This document shows positions 38,601-52,186 of a stretch of DNA of 64,000 nucleotides, piece by piece. The DNA lies in NCBI RefSeq assembly GCF_010389155.1, contig NC_057769.1, forward strand, positions 8,494,735-8,558,734, written 5' to 3'. The translations under genes and the position numbers were made by a program. Position 1 is the stretch's first letter, and every line of letters starts with the position of its first letter. The notes beneath the pieces are model-generated. The model was not told the DNA's origin. It saw only the letters and a list, made by a program, of their open reading frames with translations, and did not search any database. This DNA is from Erigeron canadensis. Taxonomy: Eukaryota; Streptophyta; Magnoliopsida; Asterales; Asteraceae.

Positions 38601-41600
38601 CTGTTAGGAGTTGCAATTCATATAGAAATTGTAATTATTATTTCCAATGTCCATGATTGTGCATTGTTTCTCATGATCGCATTGTTAACCTTCTCATTGT
38701 GGATGCAGTGCTTTCATGATTGGTGATGGAAAGCTTTTGACAAATGCTCATTGTGTTGAACACAATACACAAGTAGGTTATTTCACTGTCCTTGTTTATA
38801 TTGCAAATTGAAGTTAGAAGATATGTACATTTTCCTGTACCTTGTACAGTAGTTAAACTTAACCAATGCCAACTAAAAGATTTCCCAAGTCTATTGTTAA
38901 TTTATCATTGTGAAGTAAACATAGGAGTTATTTTTAAGTGTTTAACATTTGTTTTCACATTAAAAACTTAAATTGCCGACATGCCTTTTAAGAATTTAAC
39001 CTATCATTTGGTTTCTGTGGTTTTTGCATTACGATATATTATTAATAACAGCACCACCATATGAATGGAGGAAATATATATACTTATATGGAGTCGTGGA
39101 TTTTTTATTGTTGCACTATCTATTCCATATAATGTCAATATCAGAAAAATATTACTTGAGTTGTATTAGTTTATTTCTGAAAAGTGGCTGATATTCCTTT
39201 AGCTGAGTATCATTATTAATCATTTGTTGCAGGTCAAAGTCAAGAGAAGGGGTGATGATACCAAGTACGTGGCTAAGGTATTCTTATTTATATAATAGAT
39301 AAGTAAACTCATACGGTCATACCTTTCCTCTCCAAGTTGATATGATCTCTGCAGTTATTACAACTTATTATAACACTGTAATGCTAACTATGGTTATCTA
39401 TATCTATATCTATATCTATACTACTCTATAAAACAAACTACCCCATCCCTTTCAAGTAATTAAAATTTTGAAATGACCATATTACCCATCTTCTTTATTC
39501 ACTAGTTTAAACTTTTCACGTATTTACCTATAAGACCCTTAATTAAATAAATTACAACATAGATCCTCTAACCCTTAAAGAACCATATTAACCCCTCTTA
39601 CATTAATCAATCACCACCACGACACCACCACCACCGCCTCCGCACATCGCCGCCACCACTGCCACCGTCGCCACACCTTCGTCGCCACCACCATCACCGC
39701 CACATCGCGCGGGTATCCATCTAGTATAAGATCATATATATATTTTCCATAATTCTTTAGCATTGTCAACATTTCATCAGTACCTATGCTGTACATACTG
39801 TTTCTCATGTGATCACAAATACACTTTACAGGTATTAGCTAAAGGTATGGAATGTGACATTGCTTTGCTCTCAGTAGAAAATGAGAAATTTTGGGAAGGA
39901 GCTGAACCACTTCAGTTTGGCCATTTGCCTCGTCTTCAGGTTAAATCTCCTGCACACTTTCCACCCTCCCCAAAAAAATAAAGATAATATTCAAAGTAGT
40001 TCATGTTACAAGATTTATAAATATTTCCAGGATTGTAACGCTAAAGTAGTGACTGAACTGATTATGACACAGAAATAAAACAAAGAAAAGATTTGATCTG
40101 TGATTGTAACTTTAAATTTCTCATCTACAGGATCCAGTTACTGTTGTAGGCTATCCACTTGGAGGAGACACCATTTCAGTTACCAAGGGGGTTGTATCTC
40201 GAATAGAGGTTTTTTCTGCAATATGTTCATCACTGTTATAACTTAAAGTTCTTAGGAGTTCTGCATTAGAAAATTATTGTTACTACTCTACTATGAGATA
40301 TTGTTAACTGCATTCCGACTAGCAAAATTTGAAGTTAAAATGAAGAAGTATTTTCAGAGCTTTAGAAAAATAGAATGTAGCTCTTTTAGCTGTTTGCATA
40401 AGGTGAAATTGGTCCTGCCAGTCTTCATAGTTCAAATAATAATAGCAGTCACATTTGGTTCATATTACTTATGGTTAAATTTAATATTTTGAATATGAAA
40501 TGTGCTATAAGATAAATAGCATAGACCTTAAAACCAATCTAGTTTGCATTCTAATGGTGGTTAGAAGTAATATTGTAGTTTTCCACTCTCAGGTTACGTC
40601 CTATGCTCATGGATCAGCTGAACTGCTGGGCATTCAAATTGATGCAGCAATTAATCCTGGTAAAACCTACAATTCTTATCATTTTTGCAAGATAATTTAG
40701 TTTGTGTTGGTACTGGTACTGCCATATTACAATATTCCGTATGTTTTGCTAATTTCATGATGCTTTATGTTTCTTCCCACTGTAACCACTGCTTATACCA
40801 GCCATTTTGTAGGTAATAGTGGTGGTCCTGCTTTCAATGATCAGGGAGAATGCATCGGTGTCGCATTTCAGGTAACTAATACTCGAATATGATCAAGCAT
40901 TATAAATAAAAAGATTGTCAGAAATGTGAAAAATCCCGAAGTATAGTAAGTCAACATGCATAATCTCCTGAATGGATTGAATGATTTATATAAGTTTGGC
41001 TTGCTTCTGTTACAAGAACGAGCCGCTTATTTCTTGCATAAGTTACTCATGCCTATTTCTGCTTGCAGGTGTATAGGTCTGATGATACTGAGAACATTGG
41101 GTACGTGATTCCATCAACGGTTGTGTCTCATTTTTTGGATGACTATGAGAGAAATGGGAAATACACTGGTGAGGAACTGTTCTTTTAAACTTATTTTTGT
41201 CAAAACGTTCTATTCACTTATGAATGGGTCAATATGTGTTATGTTTTATATTCGATGGTCAGCTGGGTAGAACAAAAAGTAGTAGCTAGAAAAGAAACAA
41301 GCCAGACAAGCCAAACATGCCTAAAGTTTTCAAAGTGTACTTTCAATTTATAAAAACCCCATTTTGCCCGTTCTAATTACAGCTTACTTAGCCATATTGT
41401 GTTTTTAATGTCGAAAGAATTGTTTACTATATGCAACTGATGTTGATCTTATATTGGCTACCTTCTTTGAGTTTAACTATATCAATTTTTTGTGCAGTTA
41501 TTTGCCGTGTTAAACAGCTCATACCATGCTTAATAAATTTATCTGTTATAACCAAGATCATTCAAATTTCAGGTTTTCCTTCCCTTGGGATATTATTGCA

Positions 41601-44600
41601 GAAGTTAGAGAATCCAGCTTTACGGGCCTGCTTAAAAGTGCCATCTAACGAGGTTCAATTATCTAACAGAAAAGCACTACTGTATTTATCACTTCAAAGT
41701 TCATACGTATGCATGACCATAGAGGCTTTACTAATACCTTTGCCTTCTCCTTCCTCAACTGATTGTAATTGCAGGGTGTGCTTGTTCGTCGTGTTGAACC
41801 AACTTCCGGTGCCAGTAGTGTCTTGAAAGAGGTACACTACTTTTTAGTCTCAAGATAGTCATATTTATAAAGTTGGTGATCTCGACAAATTTGCTTATGA
41901 GTGGGATGATGTTGGGTTATATAACTATTTATCAAATCAAATCACAAAGCACGCAGCAGAATAAAATCTATGTAGTTAATTAATTAACCAAGATAAGAAA
42001 CGTGTACCTTAAATTGAAGAGAATAAAGCAAGAAACTTTATGAAAAGGTTTAAAGTAAAACCTCTCTACGATCGCACACACAACGTTAGAATGTATGTAT
42101 GCTAGTACTTGATCACGAACCGAACAACCCTTTGTCAATACCCTTTAATTCGAACCAAACAAAAACCCGAAACCCTTTGTTGTTGGTAGAATCGGCCGAA
42201 GCCAAGAGAGAGGGAGAAGGAGAGATTTTTAGGGTTTTAGAAAACCTTAAGATTTTTGTGTATTGAAAACAATTAACTTAGGCCTCTATTTATAGGATTA
42301 GGTTTACTTGATGACCAAGTTTAGGGTTTGTGAAACCCCCTCCTTCACCTATTTCGATCGGCCCCCCTTAGAATATTCTAGAGGGTTTCCTAATTGTTTC
42401 CTAATTACAACTCTCCTTCGTCAAGTCCGTTAATTAAGTACCGTTAACTATTAACCTTTTAACGGACAATCGTTAGTTTTTTGTGATCTAATTAATTAAT
42501 AACTTACATTTAATATATTAATTAATTACAGTTACATTCGTGTTGAACATGTGACCCCGTAGGCTTAAATACTTTCCGGACATACGTTCATTTTACGTGA
42601 TCATATTCTAACAGATGATTCATCTCAAACGGTTGAAATTAAGAAATCACTTAAAAGGAAACAGGTCAAATGGGTGAATGGGCCCAAAGAGTTAGAAAGT
42701 ACATTCTGAATGCATAAAACTCGTATGTTGTTTTGGTATGATATACTGTTATTGAGATAGTATACTTGCTTAATGAAACTTGGCAAACTGGTTCTTTATG
42801 TAAATACTCGTATAATATTTTTGCAAAAAAGTGATTCACAGTCTCACTACTAAAGTTGTAGGGAATATAAGATATCAATGAAACATGTATTTTTGTGGGC
42901 ACTGAAATTAGGAAAAACCAAGGGCAAAGAGTAAAAGAACTTAAGAAAGCCACCCTTAAAAAGTGAATAGGAAGTACAAGTCTTGCCCATCAATAAATTC
43001 TTGATAAGAAATTAGCCTTCAAAAATACAACCACCGAAAGAGTGATGTGAAATCAAAAACTTCCTGGGTACACATAATGCTTAATATGCGAGGGCTGCAT
43101 CTATTTAGACTTGGTTGATCACTTGATTTAGGAGTTGAATTTCATCCAAATTGTCTATTATATTATGGCAGCATATAGGTTGCAATTTGAATCACAAACT
43201 ACTCTTCCATATGTACTAACAATTTGATTTTGACAAGGAATTTTATTTCTTTCCAGGGAGATGTAATTGTAAGTTTTGATGGTGTAGACGTTGGGTCAGA
43301 AGGGACCGTTCCATTCCGATCAACCGAGCGCATTGCATTCCGCTACCTCATTAGTCAAAAGTAAAGCCTTTGATTTAACGTTCACAACTTGTTGCATATA
43401 ACTTGTCATAGCAATAATACATAAAAGTATCTTCCTTTCCTTTGTTATTGTGATCATCATAGCACTACCAACTATGAAATTAAAAGTAAAATATGAATAA
43501 AGGGTCCATTTTTTGTTTTTATTTTCATTGTTGGTGTTAAATTCACGTTAAAATTTCTAATAGTGGTATACTTCAGATTTACTGGTGATATAGCAGAGCT
43601 TGGTATCATCAGAGCAGGAGTTTCCATGAAAGTTCAAACTGCTATGAATCCACGAGTTCATTTGGTAAATAACCATTGCCATGATTCTATGTTGTCATGA
43701 ATTAGATGTGGAAACTTGGACCTGTTTACTTTTTGATGTGTTGAATTGGATTCTTTTGAATCTCAAAAGGGTCAAACACGTCAGATAAAGTAATTTAGCT
43801 ATAAAGGGATTGGGTGAAATGAGTCAAATGGGTAAAATATGGTTTGGAAGTCGTCCAAAGTGTTTTTTTTATGCATACAACCATCTAAATCGTTTTATTT
43901 AAAGATTTAGCTTTACTATTGCAATAGGTTAACGTTATTGAATTTGTAATCGTATTAATGCATTTATTTATTTTTTTGATTTTAAAATCTAAAAACTGGA
44001 TCACAAAGTATTTTGAGTCAACCTGATTTTTAACCTGTACTTAAAGTTGACTCATCATGGAACCTGCTTGATGGGTCTAGGTCCTCACCTCTAGTGAAAC
44101 TATCAATAAAATTTCTAGTATAGCTAATCCGTTATTGTATGACATGGTTACATCGCAGGTACCATATCATATCGAAGGGGGTCAGCCATCATATATCATA
44201 GTAGCTGGCTTAGTTTTTACTCCTCTTTCAGAACCACTGATAGAGTATGTATTATCTAAATATACATGATTTCCTAATTTATCAAATATATTTTTGGTTA
44301 GTTGCTTATGCCTTTATTTTTTATTTTTTTTGCATTTTTTTTCTTCTCAGCGAGGAATGCGAAGACAGCATAGGGGTAAACTTGATTATCTCTTATTTAT
44401 TGTAGATACAGTCATATATTCCACAAGCTCATGTTGGTTTAGAAGTTGATTTTGTTATCCTCTCTTTTTTCATATTTAGTTAAAACTATTGACAAAGGCA
44501 CGGTACTCCATGGCAAGGTTTAAAGGAGAGCAGATCGTGATCTTATCACAGGTAATCATTTATGAATCTTAATGTAATGGCCCTAATGTTGCAGTTGTAT

Positions 44601-46060
44601 ATCTGTATACACAAGGTTTCATCTAAAGAAATTGACTTGATCTAAATAAGAATTGGCAGTTTTTACCTGTTTACTTATAAATGGGGTTGATTCGGTTCAT
44701 GTTTTATTTCTAGCAGCTCAAACAGGTCAAGAGTTGCCTGCAATGTATTATCTTATGTATACATATACCCTTCGAAATCATTTTACTAAAAAAAGATTAT
44801 TATTGAAATAATATGATTTACACTTTAAGTTTTTGATTTAAAGTCGGGTTTGGCGGAAATAGTATTTTGGGTCAACCCGAAGCTGACCATTGTTTATTTT
44901 ACGTGTTATAATCTATTACCCAACCTGACTGACCTCCCATTGCCATTAAGGGTTTGGTATTAATAGACCAACGTTGATGCTTATATAAATGTATGTATTT
45001 ATATCAAAGGTTACCATTTAATGTAACTATATATCTCTTTATGTGACAAAATAGCAATTTCCTTCCTTGATCTATACTTGCATTGATTTACTAAGAAAAT
45101 GTAGTTCTCTTGATCTTGTATTCAATTAAATTTGCAGGTATTAGCAAATGAAGTTAATATTGGGTACGAGGATATGAGCAATGAGCAGGCAAGTAATCTT
45201 TTTTAGGTTCACAGTTCTATCATTATAGTATTATTATTATTATTATTATCATTTTTATTTTGTTTACTTTATTTGTCTTTCCTTGTTTATATTACTCGGA
45301 AATGCTAACTTTCTTGTGAAATTGATTTGGCAGGTTCTGAAGTTCAATGGAACTCGAATAAAGAACATTCACCATCTTGCTCATCTTGTTGATAGTTAGT
45401 TCCTGCTCTGACCTTATAATTTGCATTATTAAAAGGAGACAATATCAACCCATCTACTAGAAATGGGTTGATTCAGGCTATATTTTACTTCTAATGGGTC
45501 GAGTTGATGAAGAGTAAAAACTTCGGTTGAAAATTGGAATTTGTCAAGGTCACCCTAGTTCTTTATCAAGGCTTACAAGTTACATCATCTTGAATTGCTT
45601 TATTCAAATAAGTTTAGATTAATATGATGCTTGTAATATAGTAAGTACACATATTTATAGATTTTAAGAAAAGATATAAATGTGTTTGCAGATCAATCAA
45701 CCTCGACTCACTAATTAGAAATTACCCGTTACCTGTATATCCGGACCACTCATTTTGCTACTTCTACAACCTTTGGTGATTCCAGTCCTTACTGTGTTTT
45801 TTCTTTCCACAGCATGCACGGACAAGTATTTAGTTTTTGAATTCGAAGACAATTACCTTGCTGTTTTAGAAAGAGAAGCTTCTTCTGCTGCATCATCCTG
45901 CATTCTTAAAGATTACGGCATACCATCTGAGAGGTCTTCTGATCTTCTGGAGCCATACTTGGATCCTGTTGGTGAAAACCAAGTGATCGAACACCATGAT
46001 CTTGGTGACAGTCCAGTAACAAATTCAGATTTTGGTTCTGATGGGCTTCAATGGGCTTGA
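35604..46060 (+). CDS. DEG2: protease Do-like 2, chloroplastic (DEG2)
   Basis: Twenty-one exons: 35604-35807, 36950-37126, 37734-37784, 38487-38560, 38709-38772, 39233-39277, 39832-39939, 40131-40208, 40593-40659, 40813-40871, 41069-41168, 41573-41652, 41775-41831, 43257-43360, 43577-43664, 44159-44244, 44351-44375, 44480-44551, 45138-45188, 45334-45394 and 45813-46060. The join is 1,899 nt, giving 632 aa, close to the roughly 600 aa of Arabidopsis DEG2. The first 70 or so residues are rich in Ser and basic residues, as in a chloroplast transit peptide. The trypsin-like triad is intact: H183 in TNAHCVEH, D214 in CDIALL, S292 in [10 protein letters not shown]. Two PDZ-type regions follow, at about 345-455 and 470-575. 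DEG2 is an ATP-independent serine protease on the stromal side of thylakoids, linked to turnover of damaged photosystem proteins. Introns 4 and 19 have GC donors. Intron 6 carries a Helitron and intron 13 a solo LTR. Confidence 0.95.
35950..35985. repeat. TA microsatellite in DEG2 intron 1
   Basis: A run of about 13 TA units follows GTATG near 35,955-35,980; a related TA-rich stretch is at 35,811-35,850. Confidence 0.6.
38561..38708 (+). other. GC-AG intron (DEG2 intron 4)
   Basis: The exon ends GGAAG and the intron begins GCATGT. The acceptor is GGATGCAG. Only this junction joins AG and T into the Ser codon ahead of AFMIGDGK. The nearest GT donor would destroy the frame. Confidence 0.85.
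39415..39724 (+). mobile_element. Helitron, 310 bp, in DEG2 intron 6
   Basis: It begins with TCTATACTACTCTATAAAAC after a host A (39,414) and ends with CTAG before a host T (39,725), the A/T insertion rule of Helitrons. The 3' part is CCACCGCC-rich with CGCGCGGG shortly before CTAG. There is no Rep/helicase, so it is non-autonomous. Confidence 0.72.
41910..42613. mobile_element. solo LTR (704 bp) in DEG2 intron 13
   Basis: It starts TGTTGGGTTATATAAC and ends TATTCTAACA, the TG...CA rule with TGTT/AACA ends. A perfect 5-bp duplication GATGA flanks it (41,905-41,909 and 42,614-42,618). There is no internal retrotransposon sequence, so this is a solo LTR left by recombination. The inside has CCCCGTAGGCTTAAATACTT near the right, as in plant Copia-type LTRs (family from memory). 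Confidence 0.9.
45189..45333 (+). other. GC-AG intron (DEG2 intron 19)
   Basis: The exon ends GAGCAG and the intron begins GCAAGTAA, a consensus-like GC donor. The acceptor is TTTGGCAG. The join reads SNEQ then VLKFNG, as in the family. Confidence 0.88.
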
Positions 46061-49000
46061 TTTCTTTTCCTGGCCAAAAGCTGTCTTAACCCACATACAG
46101 GTCATCTGCAGCCATTTTTTTAGGCTCGAGTGCAGCTCCGAACGTCGTTAAAATGTTATCACTTACATTCATGGACACTGAAACAGGGCTGTTTTTGATA
46201 TTCTATCAGAGAGAATTATAACTTCTTGGAGATTTGTAGAAGTCACAGCTTTGCGTCCAACAAGGAAGTTGCAGCACTGAGTGTCCACCGGTAAGCAAAG
46301 CAAATTGTTGTATCTGTATCCAAAGTTAGTTATTGATGAATTTCATTATTTCATCATTTATAGGAAAAGACACAAAATTCATTTAGTTCAGTTGACTCAT
46401 AATCCCAATTTTCATTTGGGTTAATTAATTGAAACCAAAATCCCAATTTTGTGTGTATCTACTATTGTACAAACTACAATCTCAAATTGTAACAGTATCC
46501 ATTACAAGGCTGTAAAAGTTATCCTCCATCAACCTAGTGGTAACTATAGTTATTATAACACGTAATTGATTGGTCAAATTACGTCCCACAGACAACCATA
46601 GCCTCTTTATTTACAACTTAAAACTTTGGCAGTTCAAATGTTTATACATGTTAATAAATGATAGTAATTTAATATAGGATTTTGCTGACCATATCAGCAA
46701 TAGCTAACAAGCCCAAAAGTATATAAAACGTAATGGCCTGTTAGAAATGAGGATCAACTACCATTGCAATAATTCTTAATGCCTGTTACTTAATTGTATG
46801 AATTATGGGTAGTAAAACCTTTTATGTCAACTAGCTAGTGGAATATATCCTTGAACGGAGAAATATATAGAAATATGGACTGCAGTTCAAATAACTATGT
46901 ATATATGGAATTATGGGCTACCAAATATGCAGAAAAAGAACTAGGAAAAGCATGTAGATTTACCAACTACATTCAAATCCTACAGCTACATGATGATCCA
47001 TGTTTAAAATTATCACCTTCAATTACCTGCCCTGCCAACTACTCACTTTTTACTACTTTTATGTTTTAACCGCAACTTTGCAACCTGATGAACCCATCCT
47101 AAAGTTAAAATTAGTCAACAACAAATGCCTTCAATTTATAACAACTCCATAATCTTCTTTGACATCAACCAAACACCAACTTTCACGCTAAAATTTGTGT
47201 TTCATTTTCATACATTACTATTATATTATATACTTTACTAAAGGAATTGATTGTAAAATTTCATGTATAAATAAAACAAATACCATTTACTAACATAAAT
47301 ATAGTTTGGAAGGAGTCGTTTAGGCCTCTTAAAATTTCTAAAGAGGCGCAGGTTTAAAACCAGGCAGTCCTATCTCCCTTGAATTTTTTTTCTTTCCTTT
47401 TCAAACTTACATTTTGCCCCCCTCCTATATTTTTTTTCTCTTACCCCTTTTTGTTCTATTGTTTTCCTTTTTAAACCCCTGAGGTTGTGCTATATATTTT
47501 TAAAATTTTTTAATAACTTTAGTTGTATCATTTTTTTTGTTTATTTTTATTTTTTACCATTTTTGAGATTTATACTTTGTAATATTTTATTTTATGTACC
47601 TTTTGATTTTTTTTAACATAAAAGTTTTTATAATTTTTTTTCTTTTTTGGTTTTCTTAAAAATTAAAACATTTTCTCTTTGTTATTTTTGAAAGTAAACA
47701 TTAACATGTGTTGGATTATTTTTGCTTTTATTTGGAATATTTTGTTTATTTCTTTTAATTTTCTAATTTATTTATATCAATAATAATTCTTTTTAAGCTA
47801 AGAGCAAGTTTAGACTATTTTTAAAATTATTCTACTTTCTTCTATATTTCTTTAGATTTTAAAGTTTTATTCTATATGATGTTTTTACGCTTGATAATGT
47901 GGTTGGGGTCTTGCCCTTAAGTAAACATTTGTTTAATTTTGATTTGTTTCTCTAAAGGGTTATTAAACATTATGTTTCGCAAAATTGTTATTGCAGGAAT
48001 AAACACTTTTAGGTTGTCGCTATTATGGTATTGTCCTAAAGAAAACGCAGATGGGATAATTGTAGCCCTGCAACGCGGGGATTCGAACTACCTATATATA
48101 TTAAAGGGCATGGCTATGAATAGTGCCATGCCCTTTAAGATTTTGCCACATGTCACCAATTAATGTCCAACATGTGTCACTTGATCAATGGTTGATTTTA
48201 TACCCCGTAACGTTATTCGGATTTTGTCATATCGGATTTCGTTTAAGTTTTTTCTCTTTCGGTTATTCTTGATTTTTTTCATAGATATTTTTGCATAGTA
48301 ACCCGCTTATGTAGCGAGTTGCTATTTGTTAATGTCACACCTCGTAGACTTTGCTAAATCGCAACCCTTACGGATTTTATTGCTTGTTAACTGCTCCATC
48401 TTGACTAACTTTAACATCTCTAGATTTAGTCATTCAAAGTCGTATATTGCATTCTGGGTTAACTCTTAACCCCTTGTTATCTTTATTATATAATTGTATT
48501 TATTTGTATCTACAAAATGAAACCACCATAGGTTAGGCAACTTGATATACTCACGAGCGATCCCAGGTTTAAACCTCCGGGCAGGAGAAGCTTTAAGGAC
48601 TCCGTTGTTTATTTCGCCTAGTGATGTAGTTTTATCCGTAACTCATTCAAAAATTATTTTTCTTAATGATATTATTTAAGTCCTGTAATCTTCAACCCCT
48701 TGAATCTTTAATTATTTTTGTTAGTCAGATCAAATCAGGGGTGAACAAAAACCGGACCGAAAATCAAAAAACCATGAAAACCGAAAAATGCGAAACGAAA
48801 AAACCAATGGATTTCAGTTTTGATTTCTTATAAACCGAATTTTTTGGTTCGGTTTCGGTTTCAAATGAAAAGTTGAACCATAAAAATCGAATCATAAAAA
48901 TCGAATCAAACTAAAAGTATATCTTGTTTACGTACAAAATAATAATGGAATATTCGTGCGAGTAAAAGAAACTTGTCATTCTCGAGTAACCTGTTATCTG

Positions 49001-52000
49001 ACGAATGACATATATGTTGAATTGGACTTTTACGAGAAATCAAGCTTTAGCATTTCAAACCAGGTTTTTTTTTTTTTTTAACGGCATGTATGATAAATCT
49101 ATTTTATTAGCAAAATACCAACCAGCAACCACCATAATTGGCGGAGGCTTGGACAAAATTCAATGTGCCGTCATAGAATTATTTCTTTCGATTTGTATAT
49201 ATTTTTTGAAGAAATGAAATTCTGTTTAGGAGTAACAAGACAAACTTCCACCACATGTTACACAGACACAATCTTGTCCCTTTCCTAAACCACTTATTAT
49301 CTGACAACCTGTTTTCACACTACCAATCCGCTGACACTTTTTATCCTCACACAAAACTCCACCAAAAAGTTACTACTAATAAATAAATACAATTCATGGT
49401 ATATATTTTATCGCTGGTTTGTTGTTAACTTAAACGGGTCAAGTGTAAAACTATAAAAGGAGTAGGGGTTTTCATGTAGGAATATCGTTCATATAAATAC
49501 TAATCGTAATATTCGAATTATAATACAAAATTATTAAAAAAACTTAAATAGAGGTTGAAATTACAATACATAAAAAAAATCCGCAAAGAGAAAATGTAAA
49601 GGAACTAGTAATTTTGATTTCTCATGAGGATTCAAGTTTTAGGAGGAGGTTATTTAAGAGTATTTTCATGAAGACCTATGCTTCATCCTAGGCTTCCGAA
49701 CTAGTTTAGGAGTAATATATAAGATAGTTTACAAGTTAAAAAAATAAAATTAAAGATAAAATGAGAATTTCTATGCCGTTCTTAAAAAAAATGAGAATTT
49801 CAATACTGGTTTCGCACCCTCCTAACCGCCCGCCACTAGGTGTTAGTTATAAGAAAATTTTATTCCACTAATTAGATTAAAGCTCTTCCTCATCATAAGT
49901 CGTAAACCATTTACAAGTACTATTTAAGCAATGTGGAATCCCTTCATGAATAGATCGATATTTCTAATTATTACTGTTTAGTTTGTTGTAATCCTCATAT
50001 ATAGACGAACACATCCGGCTAAATATATCAAGTATATTAGTAACACATACTATTTACTATTTGTGTCCAGAGTAGGTGAAAAGTCATATTTTTCACAAAA
50101 TTACCAACATATATATTCGATAGGATGTTTAGGTTACAATAGAAAGACGAGTCGTTGATTGTATATTTGTATGTAAGTTAACTAGCTTGGCTATTTATTA
50201 TGTGACAATTTTCAAATCTTTTCTTGACTACTTCAACATGTTTACTTAAAAAGTATTGTTTTTGTTTGTAACTTTAATGAATAGTCCGTGAATGAAATAA
50301 ATCTTGGCTACTCTTGTATTATACCGGCCTCCTGAAGATATCCGACAGAATTACATAGAAAAAAATTCACTTACATCAATCTATCTCCACCCGTACGTTC
50401 TAGATAAAAACATGCGTGTATATAATATTAATATTAATTTCTACCTAAACAATACTTTAATTTCTGCATAAAATTTATACTCCGTACATTTCTTTATTAG
50501 ACCACGAAAACCTAATTACCTAAACATTGTATTATTGTTTTGTGACAAGGGAAAATATGAACTAATTAACAGAAAGTTAGAATATACATGACTTTAATGT
50601 ACAGTAGTTATGTCAGATTGAATATATATTTTTGGAATTCTAACAGCAGGGGGTGAATTCAACTATTCAAGGTGCCAACGTATATAAAAAGAGATCCACT
50701 TGACTAGCTTAATTTGCTAACTATGGTTCTACGCGCGCCATGGTCTAACAACTATACTAATTTTATTTTACTTTTATGAAAAAAGAATGAGATTTTTCCT
50801 ATTCCGATTTCCAAGATTGATCTAACAAAATTTAAGCCTGAAACTTTTTGTGAAAAGTTAAGACCAGGATTAATGTTATTTACAAAACCATATTGGTTTG
50901 CAATTGTTGATCCTATTGATGTTAACTAGACCTTTTGAATTTTTGGGGATTCTTAGCATTTGTGGTTTGATCATAATTAAATAAATGGGTACGTAATTCA
51001 TTCAATTATCAGTTTCTTATTAGCTAGGCAGAAAAGAAAACACTACAATAATTATAAGTTGAAGAATTTGACTCTTACAAGAGATCGAGTAGTATGCATT
51101 TTCAAGTTGAAAGTTTACAAAGGAAGAATTACTTGTATTCGCATAAAAAGTCACTCACAGTTGTTGGATGGGGTCTCTATGTCTTATTTTTTAAAATTTC
51201 TCACAGATGCATCAAGAATTATATTCTAAATAAGTAATTAAATAGACAATAGAGCATTTATGTTATTTTGTCAAAACAATGGAGTAATATTTAACAAGGC
51301 CTTAATTGATGAACTTTTTTATTAACTTTTTTTCCTTACTTTTTTGTATCGATCTTTTAGTGAGAAATAATGATGTTACTAATGAAAACACAAAATGCAC
51401 ATGAGTAATTGTAATGTTCTTGTTAGAAATGAAAGGTTATATAGCATGGTCGTTACAACCAAACCAATTCAATATATATAATATGAGGGATTGAGGGGTA
51501 GTCTCCGGAGTGGGAGACTTGTTATTGAGCAAATTAAACTAGCCCGACCTTGTAGATTTTGGCGAGCAAAATGCCGCAACACGCACACATGCCCCGTTTC
51601 ATTCGTTGTTCACTTGCAAATTTTTCTGAACTCATGATTGTTGCCAGCAAAAGGTCTTGATTTCTCGCACATCGCTCAATTCCTTGGTCGTTCTCGAGGA
51701 AAATGACCCGACGCGATTAAAAAAAAAAAAAAATCAATATAACATGGATTGGTTTATTAACTCATGGATAGTAAAGTAGTACTGTATTAAATTTCTTGAA
51801 GAGTTTCAAACCTCCCAACAGTTTACTTGAAGTCAATAAATCAACATTAATTTATAATACTACTCTTTATTTATGACAATTATATGCTAATAATTTTGAG
51901 TGAGAAAAAGTACACAAAACATGTTACTTTTGTTGGACATACCACACCACCTATATTCCAAATCCCATATGATTCCTAGCTACATCAATTATTCTAAACA

Positions 52001-52186
52001 TTCATCATGTACATAACCTCTCTTTCTATTTCTCACTCTCCACATTCTATCTATCTTTCTATACTTACACTACAAACACACTTTTCTGTCTTTCTCTGCA
52101 TTCCCATAAACCACAAGAAAACACATTGATTACACTTTCTTGAATACAACTTGATCATTTAATTTACTCCATCATCATCATTTAAT
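46061..52186. other. intergenic between DEG2 and the AGP gene
   Basis: It starts with the DEG2 3' UTR. Around 47,400-47,800 the DNA is strongly T-rich. A short hairpin is at 48,104-48,140 and an ACCGAAAACCG-type tract at 48,735-48,900. The block 48,170-48,420 (TTTATACCCCGTAACGTTAT) partly resembles 18,280-18,420, so both may be fragments of one repeat. A T run is at 49,062-49,079 and an A run at 51,719-51,733. No gene is supported. Confidence 0.45.
48104..48140. repeat. short perfect hairpin
   Basis: TAAAGGGCATGGC and GCCATGCCCTTTA face each other around TATGAATAGT. Nearby upstream GC-rich CTGCAACGCGGGG resembles the Helitron-like ends elsewhere. Confidence 0.7.

Noticed and set aside
41431..41826. 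131-aa open frame
   Set aside because: It runs through DEG2 exons 12 and 13 and the intron between them in a shifted frame; the true frame is defined by the protease family.
46851..47069. 72-aa frame downstream of DEG2
   Set aside because: No domain, AT-rich, no start context; probably chance.
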